From Candidatus Sericytochromatia bacterium (GTDB taxonomy: Bacteria; Cyanobacteriota; Sericytochromatia; JACMPN01): a stretch of 22,621 bases of DNA. The notes under the pieces were generated by a model. The model was given only the letters and a program-made list of their open reading frames with translations, had not been told where the DNA came from and ran no database searches. The stretch covers positions 1-22,621 of the forward strand of contig JACMPN010000056.1 of NCBI GenBank assembly GCA_014377495.1, written 5' to 3'. Shown in pieces: positions 14,191-22,621 of this stretch (position 1 is its first letter; each line of letters begins with the position of its first letter). The position numbers and the translations under genes are program-made.

Positions 14191-15243
14191 TCAGCCATCC
14201 AATCCCAGCTTTTGCAGCCGTTGCGAGAGGCCGGGATGGGTCTGCCAGAGGTTGTCGGCCGCCGGCAGGACACCATCCTGATTCGCTCCGGCGATTTTCT
14301 GCATCGCCTGACCATAGGCCCAGACGTTGCCCGTCGCCTTCACTGCCCGGGCGTCTGCCCGATATTCCAACTGCCGGATGTAGCGGAAGTAACCGCCGGA
14401 TGCCAACACAACGGCAACCACCAGGCCCAAGCTGTCGAGCACCGTACCCGTGACGAGCAGGGCGGCTGTGGCCAGGACGCCCCCCATGCCGATCACCAGG
14501 GCCAGGCCGCGACGCAGCAGGTCGTGGCTTTCCAGATGGGCCAACTCATGGGCCAGGATGCCCAGCACCTCGTCCGGCTGGCAGGCGTTTAGGAGGGTGT
14601 CGGTGACCAGGATGCGCCGGTTGCGGCCCAGGCCGGCGATGGCAGCCTGCATCCCGGTGCTCCGGACCCCCACGTGCCAGACGACGACTTCGGCGGGGAC
14701 GGCAAAGTGTCGGATCAGCTGGTGGACCCGGTCTTTCAGGGCATTTTCCGGTAAAGGCGTCGTCCGCATCAGGCGTGGCAGGACCAGGGCCGGCAGCATC
14801 CAGGTCCAGATGAGCCAGGCTGCGGTCAGCCAGAGCGTCATCGGCAGCCACCATTGCTGTGGCCATCGCCCCATCGCCCATGGCAGCGGCCCGACCGCCA
14901 CGGCGAGGAAAGCCGCTTCAAAGCCCAGGGCTTTCAGCCGATTGGCCAGCCAGGGGCCGAAAGGCTCATGGATAATCCCCTGCCGGACGGCGAGACCATA
15001 ATCCATCCGCACGGCGAAGACCGACCAGATCAGGGCCAAAACGGCGAGATAGGCTGCGGTCCGGATCCAGCCAACCGGGAGGGGCGTGGGCGGGCCCCAG
15101 ATCCAGAACCACAGAGTCCAGAGGACGACGATCAGGAGCCGTTGCCTGGAGAGACGTTGACGCATCGGCAGCCAGGCAGCGTTCGACGGCGAAAGGCCAG
15201 CGGCGGGCGGCTGTGGGGCCTCGGGCTCGGGCGGGGTGATCAC
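14191..15243 (-). CDS. M48-family (Ste24/HtpX-like) membrane zinc peptidase
   Basis: This 350-residue integral membrane protease has a Pro-rich N-terminus (1-25) and several hydrophobic segments (about 35-75, 108-125 and 133-158). A cytosolic catalytic region carries H232-E-L-A-H236 and the third zinc ligand E293 (LEYRADARA). Two more hydrophobic stretches lie between the motifs (about 246-284). The layout is that of M48 peptidases such as HtpX and Ste24, which degrade or process membrane proteins. The start is a GTG (15241-15243) with no strong ribosome-binding site; M27 (MRQRLSRQR) is an alternative start just before the first membrane segment. It is divergent from the ArsR-methyltransferase gene and lies 136 bp upstream of qhpA on the same strand. 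The promoter in that gap suggests it is a separate unit. Confidence 0.88.
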   Translation of the reverse strand: MITPPEPEAPQPPAAGLSPSNAAWLPMRQRLSRQRLLIVVLWTLWFWIWGPPTPLPVGWIRTAAYLAVLALIWSVFAVRMDYGLAVRQGIIHEPFGPWLANRLKALGFEAAFLAVAVGPLPWAMGRWPQQWWLPMTLWLTAAWLIWTWMLPALVLPRLMRTTPLPENALKDRVHQLIRHFAVPAEVVVWHVGVRSTGMQAAIAGLGRNRRILVTDTLLNACQPDEVLGILAHELAHLESHDLLRRGLALVIGMGGVLATAALLVTGTVLDSLGLVVAVVLASGGYFRYIRQLEYRADARAVKATGNVWAYGQAMQKIAGANQDGVLPAADNLWQTHPGLSQRLQKLGLDG

Positions 15244-15358
15244 GGCGCAGGCGTGCTTTCGGAACGGTGCATCGCCGGGTGGGCCTTCAGATCGAGGGCA
15301 GGTTGGCGTGGCTTCATTCTAACGGGCGACAGGCTCGGACGGCAGGTGTCGGCCGGGG

Positions 15359-15385
15359 AGAGTTTGACAGGACCTGCCAAACTCT
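15359..15385. promoter_or_regulatory. 27-bp palindromic operator candidate over the ArsR-methyltransferase promoter
   Basis: The site is symmetric about base 15372. Outer arms AGAGTTTG (15359-15366) and CAAACTCT (15378-15385) are perfect complements, and inner arms CAGG and CCTG are too. Only the pair 15367/15377 and the centre do not match. It overlaps the -35 box and spacer of the promoter at 15364-15393, so a bound regulator would block transcription. The adjacent ArsR-type protein is the natural candidate. Confidence 0.65.
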
Positions 15386-15393
15386 TCTACTAT
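15364..15393 (+). promoter_or_regulatory. Sigma-70 promoter of the ArsR-methyltransferase gene
   Basis: A perfect TTGACA (15364-15369) is followed after 18 bp by TACTAT (15388-15393). The start point would be near 15400. That leaves only about 10 nt before the ATG at 15410 and about 30 nt before the ATG at 15431. Confidence 0.65.
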
Positions 15394-15409
15394 CAATCCG
15401 CATAGACGG

Positions 15410-16414
15410 ATGAAGGTGGTTTTTCCTGTGATGCAGCTCGACAATCGTCCATTGGGCCTGGTGACTCTGAGTGAGCACCTGTCGGCCCTGAGCGAGCCGT
15501 TGCGCCTGCGGATCTGCCGCCTGCTGGAGCAGCAGGAGCTCAGCGTCGGAGAGATCGCCACCGTCGTCCAGGTTCCCCAGTCCACGATCAGCCGCCACCT
15601 CAAGGTACTCAGCCAGGTTGGGTGGTTGCAGCGTCGGACCGACGGCACAGCAGGCCTGTATCGCCTGGACATCGGCGGGCAGCCACTGGCAGCGGCTGTC
15701 TGGCAGGCCATCCGGGAGTCGATCAGCCAAGACGTGCAGACGGCCGAGGACATGCGCCGCCTGGAGCGGGTCCTGCTGGAGCGCCGCACTGACAGCCAGT
15801 CGTTTTTCAGCCGCCTGGGCGGTGATTGGGATGCCGTGCGGGACGAGCTCTTTGGCCGAGCGTTTGCCGGTCGGGCCCTCCTGGGACTGCTTCCCCGCCG
15901 TTGGGCCGTGGCCGACCTGGGCTGCGGCACCGGGTCCGGGACGGAGATGCTGGCCCCGTTCGTCCGCCAAGTCGTCGCCGTCGACCAGTCGGCACCGATG
16001 CTGCAGGCCGCCCGCGAGCGCTTGGCCCGCCACGACAATGTCCGCTTCGTCGAGTCACCCCTCGAAGACCTGCCGCTGGAGACTGCCAGCCTGGATGCGG
16101 CGATCTGCACGCTGGTCCTCCATCATGTGGACGACCCGCCGGCGGTGCTGCGTGAGATGGCCCGGGTCTTGCGACCGGGCGGTCAGGCGATCGTCGTGGA
16201 CATGGTCGCCCATGACCGAGAGGCCTATCGCCAGACGATGGGCCACCGCCATCTCGGCTTTTCGGCAGTCGTCATCGGGGGGCTGCTTTCCGTGGCCGGG
16301 TTCGGCGACGTGCGGATCTGCCACCTGCCGGCGGAGCCGGAAGTGAAAGGTCCGAGCCTGTTCGTGGCCACGGCCATCGTCGGTGCCGACACAGGGCCGA
16401 CAACTACAAGTTGA
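15410..16414 (+). CDS. ArsR-family repressor fused to a SAM-dependent methyltransferase domain (SahR-like)
   Basis: The N-terminal winged helix (about 18-90; LSEPLRLRICRLLEQQEL, then the recognition helix PQSTISRHLKVLSQVGWL) is ArsR type. A linker helix follows, then a class I methyltransferase domain (about 140-320) with motif I VADLGCGTGSG (D169-G175) and the acidic residue in VVAVDQS. A VLRPGG turn comes later. Related fusions next to ahcY are thought to sense SAM or S-adenosylhomocysteine and control the methyl cycle. Here ahcY starts 86 bp downstream on the same strand, and a palindrome overlaps this gene's promoter, so autoregulation is likely. The true start may be GTG 15428 or ATG 15431, because AAGGTGG (15413-15419) would then be the ribosome-binding site; ATG 15410 has none. 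Whether the methyltransferase fold is catalytic or only a sensor is open. Confidence 0.88.
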   Translation: MKVVFPVMQLDNRPLGLVTLSEHLSALSEPLRLRICRLLEQQELSVGEIATVVQVPQSTISRHLKVLSQVGWLQRRTDGTAGLYRLDIGGQPLAAAVWQAIRESISQDVQTAEDMRRLERVLLERRTDSQSFFSRLGGDWDAVRDELFGRAFAGRALLGLLPRRWAVADLGCGTGSGTEMLAPFVRQVVAVDQSAPMLQAARERLARHDNVRFVESPLEDLPLETASLDAAICTLVLHHVDDPPAVLREMARVLRPGGQAIVVDMVAHDREAYRQTMGHRHLGFSAVVIGGLLSVAGFGDVRICHLPAEPEVKGPSLFVATAIVGADTGPTTTS

Positions 16415-16453
16415 TTTCAACCGACCACCACCGTGACCGCCGGAGCGCGGATC

Positions 16454-16468
16454 ATCGGATAATCCGAT
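16454..16468. promoter_or_regulatory. 15-bp palindrome overlapping a possible ahcY -10 box
   Basis: ATCGGATAATCCGAT is a perfect palindrome around base 16461. It contains GATAAT (16458-16463), a near-consensus -10 box; a weak TGACCG lies 18 bp upstream. It may be an operator for ahcY. It does not resemble the palindrome in front of the ArsR-methyltransferase gene, so a shared regulator is not shown. No SAH riboswitch fold was recognised here. Confidence 0.4.
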
Positions 16469-16500
16469 CCATACCCTAAGGGGTTTCCAAGGAGATGCTA

Positions 16501-18030
<1,530 letters not shown>

Positions 18031-18056
18031 GCTAATCTCCTAAAACCGGTGCAATC

Positions 18057-18104
18057 CGTTGCCGCCGTTGCCCTTTACGGGGTAACGGCGGCAACGCCGT
18101 TTTT
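18057..18104 (+). terminator. Rho-independent terminator after ahcY
   Basis: A 13-bp perfect stem (18057-18069 with 18084-18096) encloses a short loop with further GC pairing. It is followed by a run of five T (18100-18104). It starts 27 bp after the ahcY stop. Confidence 0.85.
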
Positions 18105-18148
18105 GGGCGCGACGTTTCCGTGTAATCGGGAACGTGAGCGGTACCGCA

Positions 18149-18177
18149 CCGGACCAGTCCGGCGGTGGTGTTATAAT
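18149..18177 (+). promoter_or_regulatory. Extended -10 promoter of pspA with an adjacent palindrome
   Basis: A consensus TATAAT (18172-18177) is preceded by the extended element TGT (18169-18171). No good -35 box is present. The palindrome CCGGAC-CA-GTCCGG (18149-18162) occupies the -35 region and may bind an activator or repressor. No -24/-12 sigma-54 sequence, typical of enterobacterial psp operons, is seen. Confidence 0.55.
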
Positions 18178-18218
18178 CGGCACGGCTAAACAGAAACCAC
18201 GACGAAAGAAGGTAAGCC

Positions 18219-18878
18219 ATGGGTTTTTTGGATCGCATCGGAACCGTCATTCGCGCCAATATCAACGATCTGATCGACCGGGCCGAAGATCCTGAAAAGA
18301 TGGTTCGGCAGTTGCTTGAGGATATGGAAAACGACCTGATCGAGGTCAAGAAGGCCGTGGCCCTGGCGATTGCCACCGAGAAGAAGCTGTTCAACTCCCA
18401 CGAGGAGCACGCCAAGAAGGCGGAAGGCTGGCAACAGAAGGCTGAACTGGCGGTTTCCAAGGGCGAAGACGAACTCGCCAAGGAAGCGTTGCAGCGTCGC
18501 AAGACGGAGCAGAGCACGGCCGACGGGTTCGAAAGCCAGTACACCATCCAGAAAGCCAACGTGAGCACTCTCCGGGAGCAACTCACGGCGCTGGAAGGCA
18601 AGATTTCCGAGGCCCGCATCAAGAAGGACCTCCTGATCGCCCGTTCGCGCCAGGCTGAAGCCCAGGAAAACATGCAGCGGACGATGGGCAAGGTCGATTC
18701 GTCCGGGGCGATGAGTGCTTTCGAGCGGATGGAACGCAAGGTCGAGGAAAAGGAAGCTACGGCGACAGCACTGACCGACATCACCGGGGACTCGCTCGAT
18801 GCCAAATTCCGGAAACTGGAAACCACTGAGGACGTGGACAACGAGTTGGCGGCCCTCAAATCCCGGATGGGCAAGTAA
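18219..18878 (+). CDS. pspA: PspA/IM30 (Vipp1) family membrane-stress protein
   Basis: This 219-residue, almost fully helical protein has the PspA start MGFLDRIGTVIRANINDLIDRAEDP. The amphipathic N-terminal helix and the NDLxDRAEDPEKM motif are hallmarks of the family. Long coiled-coil helices follow (VKKAVALAIATEKKL, then QQKAELAVSKGEDELAKEAL), ending in AFERMERKVEEKEA and a short C-terminal helix. Such proteins polymerise on the inner membrane into ESCRT-III-like assemblies and protect it under stress. AAGAAGG (18206-18212) precedes the ATG by 6 nt. It is a single-gene unit with its own promoter and terminator; no pspF, pspB or pspC is near. The short C-terminus favours PspA over Vipp1. Confidence 0.93.
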   Translation: MGFLDRIGTVIRANINDLIDRAEDPEKMVRQLLEDMENDLIEVKKAVALAIATEKKLFNSHEEHAKKAEGWQQKAELAVSKGEDELAKEALQRRKTEQSTADGFESQYTIQKANVSTLREQLTALEGKISEARIKKDLLIARSRQAEAQENMQRTMGKVDSSGAMSAFERMERKVEEKEATATALTDITGDSLDAKFRKLETTEDVDNELAALKSRMGK

Positions 18879-18889
18879 CCGCCCAAGCC

Positions 18890-18919
18890 AAAGGCGGCGG
18901 GGGTGACCCCGCCGCCTTT
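18890..18919. terminator. Hairpin terminator between convergent pspA and the receiver gene
   Basis: A perfect 13-bp stem (18890-18902 with 18907-18919) has a 4-nt loop and A/T ends (AAA...TTT) on both sides. It can therefore act on both strands, although the T-tracts are short. Confidence 0.75.
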
Positions 18920-18958
18920 GACGCGCTTGGTGGATGGGACGGCCGCCGCCCGCCGATG

Positions 18959-19399
18959 CTAGGCTGAAACGCCGCTGGTCAGGGTCTCCGGCTGGCCTGC
19001 GATGCCGTTGGCACAAAGCTCCCGGCACATGTCCAGCAGACTCATGATCGGCAGAGGCTTGTTCAGCAGGAAGACGCCGGGCATCGTCTGGACGTCGTCA
19101 AAGACGTTTTCGGCATAGTAGCCCGTCATCAGGATGACCGGCGTCCGAGGGTACAGGGTCCGGATCTCCCGGCAGAGCACTAGCCCGTCGGCATCCGGCA
19201 TGACGATGTCAAGCAGGATGACTTCGAAGGAGTCGAGGCGCAGCGCTGCCATCGCCGCAGTGCCACTCAGGGCCGGTGTGACCACAAAGCCTTCGCTCTC
19301 CAGAATGAAGCCCAAGGTTTCGACCGCGCCCTCTTCGTCATCGACGACCAAGATGCGCTGAGTCGCAGCACTCGTCTCTGTCACTGCAATCGGATCCAT
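18959..19399 (-). CDS. Stand-alone response-regulator receiver protein
   Basis: This 146-residue protein is a single receiver domain with no output domain. It has the acidic pair D20-D21 (LVVDDEE), the phosphoacceptor D64 (LLDIVMPDADG), T92 (LMTGY) and K114 (LNKPL). It would be phosphorylated by a histidine kinase and act by protein contact. The ATG at 19397-19399 follows the Ser/Thr kinase-TPR gene after 80 bp on the same strand. The gap carries its own repeated TTACACTA elements, so it may be transcribed separately. No histidine kinase is adjacent; the only kinase debris in the window is at 3466-3582. It ends before the bidirectional hairpin facing pspA. Confidence 0.9.
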   Translation of the reverse strand: MDPIAVTETSAATQRILVVDDEEGAVETLGFILESEGFVVTPALSGTAAMAALRLDSFEVILLDIVMPDADGLVLCREIRTLYPRTPVILMTGYYAENVFDDVQTMPGVFLLNKPLPIMSLLDMCRELCANGIAGQPETLTSGVSA

Positions 19400-19404
19400 T
19401 CAGC

Positions 19405-19431
19405 TAGTGTAATCATTGTGCAATAGTGTAA
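19405..19431 (-). repeat. Direct repeat TTACACTA x2 upstream of the receiver gene
   Basis: On the minus strand TTACACTA occurs at 19431-19424 and 19412-19405, 19 bp apart, with the near-palindrome ATTGCACAAT between them. TACACT could serve as a -10 box, but no matching -35 is evident. It may be a regulator-binding site or promoter for the receiver gene. Confidence 0.35.
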
Positions 19432-19479
19432 CAGATAGTTACCGATTGCATCCAGTCCCAGTGGTGGGGCGTGCAAAAC

Positions 19480-21408
19480 TTAAGACGTTGCGGCGAACGG
19501 ACGCTGACCCGGTGGCAGGTCCAGCCATTGTGACATGAGGTGCATGCCGTCACGGGCGATTTCGTGGGCATCCGGCGCCGCCAGGGCCCGGCGCATCGAG
19601 GCGAGGGCGTCGGCGTAGTTGCCCCGCTCCCGATAGGCCACCGCCAATTGGAAGAAGACATGGGCGTTATGGGCACCTGGGCCATGGGCTGCCCGCTCCA
19701 GGGTGCTGATCGTCGCATTGACCCGCCACTGCCGACGCAGGGCGCCGGCCAGCTGCAGGTAGTTGCCGGCATCGGTCGGGCCCGTCTCGACGGCTTCCTG
19801 GAAGGCGTCGAGGGCATCGTCCAGGCGGCCGATCCCCTCGAGGCAGAGGCCCCGCAGGACGTGGCTGCGGGACCAACTGGGCTGGTAACGCAACACTTTG
19901 TCCACGGACGTCAACGCTTCGTCGTAGCGTTTGGCGGCATATTGCAGGCAGGCCAGGTTGTGGCGGACCTCGGAGTGATCCGGCTGCACGGCCAGCAATT
20001 GCCCGTAGACCTGCTCGGCCTTGTCGTTTTCACCTAGCTCCTGATGGCAGGCCCCGAGGTTGTAGAGCACCTCGACACTGCGGTCGTCACGGCGGTGGGC
20101 GTCCTCGAAGAACCCGAGGGCTTGTCTTGGTTGGCCACGCAAATACGTGATCCGGCCCAGCTCCAGCATCGGCAATGCCCAGCCACCGTGGTGTTCGGCC
20201 AAAATCTTCAGGTGGTCGGCTGCTTCGGCGTGGCGGCCCAGCAGGCCGAGGCAACGGGCCACGGCGAGCTCCAGCTCACGATCGGTCGGCTTGAGGGTCC
20301 AGGCCCGCTGATAACGCTTCAGGGCATCGGCGTAGTTGCCCAGCTCGAACTCGATGCGGGCCATCTGGCGATAGGCCTCGGCGTCATCGGGACGGCGGTT
20401 GAGGATGAAGTGGTAATGCAGCCGGGCGCCTTCCCAGTCCTTGAGGGCAAGCTTCATGTCACCCAAGGCATGGTGGGCAGGCCAATAGCCGCTGTCGCGC
20501 TCGAGGGCCAGCTCATACAGGGCCATGGCCCTGTCCCGATCGCCGTGGCGCACGTCCAGGTCGCCCTGGCTGACGTAGATCTCCGGCTCGTTGAGGATCT
20601 TCTTGAGCATCGTTTCGAGGTTGTGTGCCGTCGGGACCCGGTAGTCCGGATCCTTGTGCAGGGCCAGGCTGACGACCTGCTCCAGCGAGGGCGGGATGTA
20701 GGCGGCCAGCTCCCGCAGGGGCCGCGGGTCGCCGTACAGCAATTGTTGGACGAGCTCTGCCGGGTTCTCGCCCTGGAAGGGCAGCTGACCGCTCAGGAGG
20801 TGGTAGAGGACGATCCCAAGGCTGAAAATATCACTGCGGCCGTCCGCATGCTCGGAACCCAGCAACTGCTCGGGGCTCATGTAGGTCAGGGTGCCCAGCA
20901 GCAGGCGGGTCTGGGTCATCCGGGGCGTGTAGAGCAGGCGGGCACAGCCGAAATCCGTGAGCAGCACCCGGCCGTCGTTGTCGATGAGGATATTGCTGGG
21001 CTTGATGTCCCGGTGGATGACGCCTTGCTCGTGCATGTAGTGCACGGCCCGACCGAGCAGCCGGATGATCTCGACGCTGCCGACCAGATCCGGGGCCTGT
21101 TCGTTGATGATCTGCAGGAGGTCCCGGCCCTCGTGGTAGGCCGTGGCGAGGTAGAGACGGCCGGCGACTTCGCCGCCGTCGAGGGCGGCGACGATGTTCG
21201 GGTGACGCAGGCGCTGATGGATCTGGATTTCCCGTTGGAAACGGGCGCGCTGCTCCGTCACCGGGATGTCGGCGTCGGGATCCGTGATCAGTATTTTAAG
21301 GGCCACGGACCGGCCGTCGCGGTCGACGGCACGATACAAGATGCTGGACGGCCCACGGGCCAATTCGGCATCGAGTTTATACGGGCCAAAGGTTTCCAGA
21401 TTAGGCAC
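19480..21408 (-). CDS. Hanks-type Ser/Thr protein kinase with C-terminal TPR array
   Basis: Residues 8-270 of this 642-residue protein form a protein kinase domain. It shows VALK (K38), the alpha-C glutamate E60, the catalytic loop HRDIKPSN (D134), DFG (152-154) and the SPE motif (YMSPEQLLG), with GRSDIFSLG later. The glycine-rich loop is reduced: LARGPSSILY keeps one glycine instead of GxGxxG. Residues about 275-625 form roughly ten tetratricopeptide repeats (for example EVLYNLGACHQELGENDKAE). No transmembrane segment is seen, so it is a cytosolic kinase with a protein-binding scaffold. The start is GTG (21406-21408), preceded by GGGAG about 10 nt upstream. A promoter candidate lies at 21470-21498. 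The receiver protein gene follows on the same strand. Confidence 0.92.
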   Translation of the reverse strand: MPNLETFGPYKLDAELARGPSSILYRAVDRDGRSVALKILITDPDADIPVTEQRARFQREIQIHQRLRHPNIVAALDGGEVAGRLYLATAYHEGRDLLQIINEQAPDLVGSVEIIRLLGRAVHYMHEQGVIHRDIKPSNILIDNDGRVLLTDFGCARLLYTPRMTQTRLLLGTLTYMSPEQLLGSEHADGRSDIFSLGIVLYHLLSGQLPFQGENPAELVQQLLYGDPRPLRELAAYIPPSLEQVVSLALHKDPDYRVPTAHNLETMLKKILNEPEIYVSQGDLDVRHGDRDRAMALYELALERDSGYWPAHHALGDMKLALKDWEGARLHYHFILNRRPDDAEAYRQMARIEFELGNYADALKRYQRAWTLKPTDRELELAVARCLGLLGRHAEAADHLKILAEHHGGWALPMLELGRITYLRGQPRQALGFFEDAHRRDDRSVEVLYNLGACHQELGENDKAEQVYGQLLAVQPDHSEVRHNLACLQYAAKRYDEALTSVDKVLRYQPSWSRSHVLRGLCLEGIGRLDDALDAFQEAVETGPTDAGNYLQLAGALRRQWRVNATISTLERAAHGPGAHNAHVFFQLAVAYRERGNYADALASMRRALAAPDAHEIARDGMHLMSQWLDLPPGQRPFAATS

Positions 21409-21469
21409 CTTTAGCGGCTCCCAGGCAGCGGAGAATCATCATCGGGAGGCAATTTCTCACAGGTTTACA

Positions 21470-21498
21470 ATGTTATTCAAGGTAGCATTTGCGGACAA
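21470..21498 (-). promoter_or_regulatory. Predicted promoter of the kinase-TPR gene
   Basis: On the minus strand, TTGTCC (21498-21493) and TAACAT (21475-21470) are separated by 17 bp. This lies in the 128-bp gap between the holA stop and the kinase start and would give a leader of about 55 nt. The match to consensus is moderate. Confidence 0.4.
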
Positions 21499-21536
21499 TC
21501 GGTGTCTACGCCTTGCAAATCAGGGTGAAATCGGCG

Positions 21537-22568
21537 TCAGACAAAGGAGACAGCCCGGGTGGCCGGCCAGGCTTGCGGAAAGCGGATAATCCACGTCTCC
21601 AGCAGGCTGCTGTTCGACCATGCGCTGGTTTTGGAGCGCCGATCAACCTCTGCCAGGGCCATCACCGCCGACTGCAATTCTTCCGGCCGCCACCGGCGCC
21701 ACTCGCCCAACAGATTCTGCAGCCGAAAGGGGTGGACCCCGAGCCAGGTGGCCGCATCCCCGGGCGATTGACCGGCGGCCAGCAGGTCCTTGGCCCGTTT
21801 CACCAACAGGAGGTTGGCCGCCAGGCCGGCAACGAACTTGGGCAGCGCTTTGGGATCCTGGCTCAGCAGGGTCTGGGCTTCGACGAGGGCCCCGCCCCGG
21901 TCACCAGCGGCCAGGGCGCTGAGCAGGCCGAAGACATCCGCCTCCGTGGCGGCCACCAGGGCCTTCACGGCCGGCAGGGTGATCCGACCGGCCGCCCCCT
22001 GCCAAATGAGCAGCTTGTCCAACTCGCCGGCAATGCGTGTCGTGTCCGTCCCCACGGCCTCGATCAGGGCCAGGCGGGCATCCGGGGCGATGCTGGCCCC
22101 ACGGGATGCCAGGCGCTGGTCGATCCAGGGACCCAGGGTCTTTTGGGCATCCCAACTCTTGGGCAGGGCAAAGTTGCGGACAGTGAGCCGCGTCTCCAGG
22201 GCTTTGGTGCCCTTGCGGCGGCGGTCGATCGTCGTTGTCTCGATCAGCAGGACGTTGCCCACCATCGGCAGATGAGAGTCCCAAAGCGCAGCCAGTTCAT
22301 CGAAAAAAGTCTGGGCCTCGTCGGTGCTCAGGCTGACGATCACCAGCCGGCCGCCGGCCCCAAAGGCCGGGGTGCCGGCACAGGACAGGGCGTTGCCGGC
22401 GGTGCCGCCACTGAGCCGCAATAGGTTGAGGCTGGCCCAGTCGGGATCGATGACGGAGTCGATCAGGCGTTGCTGCTGTTCGGCGAGTACGAGGCGGTCA
22501 TCGCCCCAGTGCAACACGCCGAGGCTGAGGTCAGGTGTGCCGGCGACAGCGGGTTTGCGGGCGGCCAT
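21537..22568 (-). CDS. holA: DNA polymerase III delta subunit
   Basis: This 343-residue protein has the usual HolA length. It has an AAA+-like fold without a Walker A motif. Recognisable stretches include LVIVSLSTDEAQTFFDELAALW, the basic block IDRRRKGTKALE and DARLALIEAVGTDTTRIAGELDKLLIW, the typical delta helix near the sensor region. A C-terminal helical domain follows, with ADVFGLLSALAAGDRGGALVEAQ and a final SLLETWIIRF helix. Delta opens the beta clamp within the clamp-loader complex. The ATG (22566-22568) directly follows the upstream gene's TGA, with GGAAGG 5 nt before it, so translation is coupled. Divergence is high, as is normal for this family. Confidence 0.88.
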   Translation of the reverse strand: MAARKPAVAGTPDLSLGVLHWGDDRLVLAEQQQRLIDSVIDPDWASLNLLRLSGGTAGNALSCAGTPAFGAGGRLVIVSLSTDEAQTFFDELAALWDSHLPMVGNVLLIETTTIDRRRKGTKALETRLTVRNFALPKSWDAQKTLGPWIDQRLASRGASIAPDARLALIEAVGTDTTRIAGELDKLLIWQGAAGRITLPAVKALVAATEADVFGLLSALAAGDRGGALVEAQTLLSQDPKALPKFVAGLAANLLLVKRAKDLLAAGQSPGDAATWLGVHPFRLQNLLGEWRRWRPEELQSAVMALAEVDRRSKTSAWSNSSLLETWIIRFPQAWPATRAVSFV

Positions 22569-22621
22569 TCAGACCTTCCCGTAGCGACGTTCCCGCCGCT
22601 GATAGTCGACGATGGCCCGGA
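22569..22621 (-). CDS. C-terminal end of an unidentified gene (runs off the window)
   Basis: On the minus strand the last 16 codons of an open frame read RAIVDYQRRERRYGKV and stop with TGA at 22571-22569, immediately before the holA ATG. The junction TGAATG and the ribosome-binding site inside these codons show that it is an upstream partner of holA. The fragment is too short to identify. Confidence 0.55.
   Translation of the reverse strand, partial: RAIVDYQRRERRYGKV

Noticed and set aside
16415..16500. SAH riboswitch upstream of ahcY
   Set aside because: The conserved GAGGAGCGCUGC-like core and pseudoknot partner are not present; only a short palindrome is seen.
20044..21414. Long plus-strand frame opposite the kinase-TPR gene
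   Set aside because: Valine/glutamine/leucine-rich shadow of the TPR repeats with no recognisable fold.

Overview
This is a GC-rich (visibly well above 60%), gene-dense bacterial chromosome segment. It looks Gram-negative: it encodes a periplasmic di-heme cytochrome dehydrogenase, two predicted lipoproteins and Sec signal peptides. Promoters resemble the sigma-70 consensus, and several starts are GTG or TTG. I cannot name the phylum from sequence alone. The mixture of Tad-pilus, PspA, Hanks kinase-TPR and quinohemoprotein amine dehydrogenase (QHNDH) genes fits a free-living heterotroph. I see no IS element, phage gene, tRNA, rRNA or CRISPR array.

Layout. Positions 3-698 (+) are the 3' part of a TadC-like gene; 717-1691 (-) is a CorA Mg2+/Co2+ channel. 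Positions 1692-2138 form a 447-bp intergenic region with a striking nested palindrome carrying a DnaA-box-like loop. Positions 2139-3383 (+) encode a subtilisin-like lipoprotein, and 3384-3712 hold a decayed histidine-kinase tail. Positions 3713-14054 (-) form a ten-gene operon, the centrepiece of the window. Then come an M48 membrane peptidase (14191-15243, -), an ArsR-methyltransferase fusion with ahcY (15410-18030, +), pspA (18219-18878, +), a receiver protein and a Ser/Thr kinase-TPR protein (18959-21408, -), holA (21537-22568, -) and the last codons of one more gene.

The operon, in transcription order, is qhpA (di-heme alpha subunit), qhpD (radical SAM/SPASM thioether maturase), qhpC (gamma subunit, CTQ precursor), qhpB (beta propeller), two U32-family proteins, a QhpF-type ABC exporter, a QhpE-type cytosolic subtilisin, a cystatin-like lipoprotein and a HExxH protein. 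Most junctions are ATGA, GTGA or TAATG overlaps or gaps under 30 bp, so the genes are probably translated together. In qhpC all four Cys-partner spacings needed for the three thioether staples and the cysteine tryptophylquinone (CTQ) are kept exactly.

Known QHNDH clusters contain a flavin monooxygenase (QhpG) that dihydroxylates the CTQ tryptophan. None is seen here. In its place are two U32 proteins with cysteine patterns like UbiU and UbiV, which perform O2-independent ring hydroxylation. I propose that this pair replaces QhpG, giving an oxygen-independent CTQ biogenesis route. The cystatin-like lipoprotein and the HExxH protein are further unexplained additions. All functional links beyond gene identity are inference.
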